This document shows, in pieces, positions 6,056-8,105 of a stretch of 8,105 nt of DNA; the first letter of the stretch is position 1, and every line of letters starts with the position of its first letter. Origin of the DNA: UBA9715 sp045629845 (GTDB lineage: Bacteria; Actinomycetota; Coriobacteriia; Coriobacteriales; Eggerthellaceae); contig JAZQRZ010000116.1 of NCBI GenBank assembly GCA_045629845.1, positions 1 to 8,105 of the forward strand, read 5' to 3'. Under the pieces are notes generated by a model. The model was not told the origin of the DNA. It searched no databases and saw nothing but the letters and a program-made list of their open reading frames with translations. The position numbers and the translations under genes are program-made.

Positions 6056-7339
6056 ATGCCAACATCAGAAGAACTTATGCAGCGTGCGTTGAAAGTTATT
6101 CCTGGTGGCGTGAATTCGCCTGTGCGCGCTTTCCAAAGTGTAGGCTTAACGCCGCGCTTTATTGATTGCGCTGAAGGGCCTTATGTATGGGATGTCGAAG
6201 GTAATCGTTATCTTGATTACATTGGCTCGTGGGGTCCCATGATTTTGGGTCACAACAATCCTGCGGTGTACAGCGCCGTTAAAGAAGCCTGCAAGCAGGG
6301 CTTAAGCTTTGGTGCTGCTACCGAACGAGAAGTTCTTATTGCTGAGTTTATCTGCGACACCATCCCTCATGTCGAAATGATTCGCATGGTTAATTCGGGT
6401 ACCGAAGCCGTTATGAGTGCTCTGCGTTTGGCACGTGGCTTTACTGGGCGCGACAAGATTATCAAGTTCGCTGGTAACTATCACGGTCACAGTGATTGTA
6501 TGTTGGTTGAAGCGGGTTCTGGTGTTATGACAGCAGGTGTTCCTGGCAGTGCTGGGGTTCCTGCAGGGTGCGCTCAGGATACGCTTACGGCAACGTACAA
6601 CAATCTGGAAAGCGTAAAGGCGCTGCTTGAAGGTAATCCCGAGCAGGTCGCAGCTATTATTGTCGAACCTGTTGCTGCAAACATGGGCGTGGTTCTTCCT
6701 GCGGAAGGTTTCTTGGAAGGGCTTCGTGCTTTGTGCGACGAACATGGTGCGTTGCTAATCTTTGACGAGGTTATTTGCGGTTTCCGCTTGGCTTATGGTG
6801 GCGCGGCAGAACGCTTTGGCATTACTCCCGACCTGGTTACTTATGGCAAGATTATTGGCGGCGGCATGCCGGTAGGTGCCTTTGGTGGGCGCGCTGATAT
6901 CATGCAATATATGGCGCCAGTAGGTCCTGTGTATCAGGCTGGCACCTTGTCAGGCAATCCTATTGCAATGGCTGCTGGCTTTGCTCAGCTTCAGGAATTG
7001 CATGAGTATCCCGAGCACTATGAGCGCCTGGAATTGGCTGGTCAGCACTTGTTTGGCGGTATTGAAGACTTGCTTGAAAAGTACGAGGCACCGTGCACGA
7101 TTAACCATATCGGTTCAATTGGCAGCGTGTTCTTTACGCCAGATCCTGTTACTGATTACGATTCGGCGAAGAAATCCGACACGCAGGCCTTTGCGCGCTA
7201 CTTTAAGTACATGCTGGAACAGGGTTTCTCATTAGCTCCTTCACAGTTCGAAGCTATGTTCATCTCGTGCATGCATGATGACGGAATGCTTGACGAAACA
7301 CTTGCCGCCATCGAAACGTATCTTCAAGAACAGCTCTAA
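6056..7339 (+). CDS. hemL: Glutamate-1-semialdehyde 2,1-aminomutase
   Basis: HemL moves the amino group of glutamate-1-semialdehyde to give 5-aminolevulinate, the last step of the C5 (tRNA-Glu) route, using pyridoxal or pyridoxamine phosphate. The 427-residue length is typical. Visible class-III aminotransferase features are the PGGVNSPVRAF N-terminus (16-26), the NSGTEAVMSALRLAR cofactor-phosphate region (113-127), GNYHGHSD (140-147), the gating-loop region GSGVMTAGVPGSAGVP (154-169), Asp237 in FDEVICGFR and the cofactor Lys265 in TYGKIIGGGMPVGAF. The C-terminus with SPSxFEAxFxS-like sequence (394-404) is also standard. Its substrate requires HemA (glutamyl-tRNA reductase), which is not in this window and must be elsewhere. 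It lies 38 bp after hemB and 50 bp before cbiD, on the same strand. Confidence 0.96.
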   Translation: MPTSEELMQRALKVIPGGVNSPVRAFQSVGLTPRFIDCAEGPYVWDVEGNRYLDYIGSWGPMILGHNNPAVYSAVKEACKQGLSFGAATEREVLIAEFICDTIPHVEMIRMVNSGTEAVMSALRLARGFTGRDKIIKFAGNYHGHSDCMLVEAGSGVMTAGVPGSAGVPAGCAQDTLTATYNNLESVKALLEGNPEQVAAIIVEPVAANMGVVLPAEGFLEGLRALCDEHGALLIFDEVICGFRLAYGGAAERFGITPDLVTYGKIIGGGMPVGAFGGRADIMQYMAPVGPVYQAGTLSGNPIAMAAGFAQLQELHEYPEHYERLELAGQHLFGGIEDLLEKYEAPCTINHIGSIGSVFFTPDPVTDYDSAKKSDTQAFARYFKYMLEQGFSLAPSQFEAMFISCMHDDGMLDETLAAIETYLQEQL

Positions 7340-7340
7340 A

Positions 7341-7370
7341 ATGTAACAAGGGTTACGCCCTTTGTTACAT
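7341..7370 (+). terminator. Hairpin between hemL and cbiD (partial terminator or attenuator)
   Basis: ATGTAACAAGGG (7341-7352) pairs with CCC-T-TTGTTACAT (7358-7370) around a five-base TTACG loop: twelve pairs with one bulged T. It begins two bases after the hemL stop and ends 19 bases before the cbiD start. There is no run of T after the stem, so efficient intrinsic termination is doubtful. It could reduce read-through into cbiD, protect the hemL message end, or mark an RNA processing point. As DNA, ATGTAACA and TGTTACAT are also perfect inverted arms 14 bp apart, so an operator cannot be excluded. Confidence 0.5.
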
Positions 7371-7389
7371 ATTTGCATGAAAGGTAAAC

Positions 7390-8105
7390 ATGCGGCAGCT
7401 GGAAGAGTACATTAACGTCGGTACGAAGCGTATGCGCTGTGGCTATACCACGGGCACGTGCGCAGCGGCAGCTTCGCGTGCGGCGGCCGAACTGCTTCTT
7501 TGCGGTACTGTGATTCCAGCCGTTACTGTGTCGACGCCTGCAGGTATCGATGTCTTGGTCGAAATCGAAGAACACGATACAGGTCAAGATTGGGCTGAAT
7601 GCGCTGTTCAAAAGGATGCAGGCGATGACCCCGATGTAACAAATGGTGCGTTGGTGTTTGCGCGCGTTGAGTATTGCGACAAACCAGGTATACACATCGA
7701 TGGTGGTGTAGGGGTAGGGCGCGTAACGCGTGAAGGGCTTGATCAACCTGTTGGCGCTGCTGCAATTAATTCCACGCCGCGAAAGATGATTCAGGAACAG
7801 GTCAGTTGTGTCCTTAATGCTACGTCAGATAATGCTGTGTGTCCCGCTAATCAGGGCTTGCTTGTAACGATTTCAATTCCAGCTGGTGTCGAGCTTGCAG
7901 CCAAAACCTTCAATCCGCGTTTGGGCATCGAAGGGGGCATTTCGGTGCTGGGTACTTCAGGTGTCGTTCGACCCATGAGCGAAGATGCGCTTATATCTTC
8001 AATCGAACTTGAACTTAAAACGCTGCGTGCTCGTGGCGTTGATGACGTGCTTATTGTTCCAGGAAACTACGGCCGTGATTTTGCTTGCGGGCAATTGCAG
8101 CTTCA
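7390..8105 (+). CDS. cbiD: Cobalt-precorrin-5B (C1)-methyltransferase, N-terminal part, cut by the window end
   Basis: CbiD uses S-adenosylmethionine to methylate C-1 of cobalt-precorrin-5B, giving cobalt-precorrin-6A in the anaerobic (early cobalt insertion) route to vitamin B12. The first 238 residues are present and open to the last base; the family is usually about 350-390 residues. Diagnostic stretches are RCGYTTGTCAAAA (16-28), KDAGDDPDVTNG (75-86), the NPRLGIEGGISVLGT core (175-189), GVVRPMSEDAL (191-201) and VPGNYG (223-228). ATG 7390 has GAAAGG five bases before it; an in-frame ATG at 7432 is possible but poorly placed. The unusual placement directly after hemB and hemL ties early tetrapyrrole steps to corrin formation. 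Whether it is fused to another cobalamin domain cannot be seen here. Confidence 0.92.
   Translation, partial: MRQLEEYINVGTKRMRCGYTTGTCAAAASRAAAELLLCGTVIPAVTVSTPAGIDVLVEIEEHDTGQDWAECAVQKDAGDDPDVTNGALVFARVEYCDKPGIHIDGGVGVGRVTREGLDQPVGAAAINSTPRKMIQEQVSCVLNATSDNAVCPANQGLLVTISIPAGVELAAKTFNPRLGIEGGISVLGTSGVVRPMSEDALISSIELELKTLRARGVDDVLIVPGNYGRDFACGQLQL

Noticed and set aside
7634..7642. Third copy of ATGTAACAA, inside cbiD.
   Set aside because: It encodes part of the conserved DVTNG motif and has no complementary arm, so it is coincidental.

Overview
This is an ordinary-looking bacterial chromosomal segment of roughly balanced base composition. It carries six protein-coding genes and no sign of phage, transposon, CRISPR, rRNA or tRNA. 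The soluble multi-domain hybrid kinase, the stand-alone prephenate dehydratase with an ACT domain, the C5-pathway haem genes next to an anaerobic-type cobalamin gene (cbiD), and one apparently leaderless start together suggest an anaerobic actinomycete-type bacterium. A medium-GC member of the Coriobacteriia (for example a Cryptobacterium-like organism) is my best guess, but that is inference and not a database match.

Layout. Positions 1-152 hold a short leader with a -10-like box next to the first start codon, and possibly the last codons of an upstream gene. Positions 153-1331 (+) encode a CPA2-type cation:proton antiporter. It converges, with only 12 bp between stops, on a large hybrid sensor histidine kinase with two receiver domains at 1344-3860 (-). 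The kinase diverges from pheA (prephenate dehydratase, 4032-4880, +) across a 171-bp region that should hold both promoters. After pheA come two small hairpins and then a likely promoter for the tetrapyrrole group: hemB (5034-6017), hemL (6056-7339) and cbiD (7390 to beyond the window end), all on + with short gaps.

How the genes work together. HemL makes 5-aminolevulinate from glutamate-1-semialdehyde, HemB condenses two of these to porphobilinogen, and CbiD acts far downstream in the corrin ring pathway. The order therefore suggests that tetrapyrrole supply here is wired at least partly to vitamin B12 synthesis. pheA belongs to phenylalanine synthesis, and the antiporter and kinase are independent units with no evident link to each other.

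Points that stand out: an Arg-to-Ser change in the catalytic TRF motif of PheA; a hairpin family with a shared 12-nt arm found after both pheA and hemL; a start codon without Shine-Dalgarno for the antiporter; and an unassigned sensory domain in the kinase. I found no convincing previously undescribed multi-gene system in this window.
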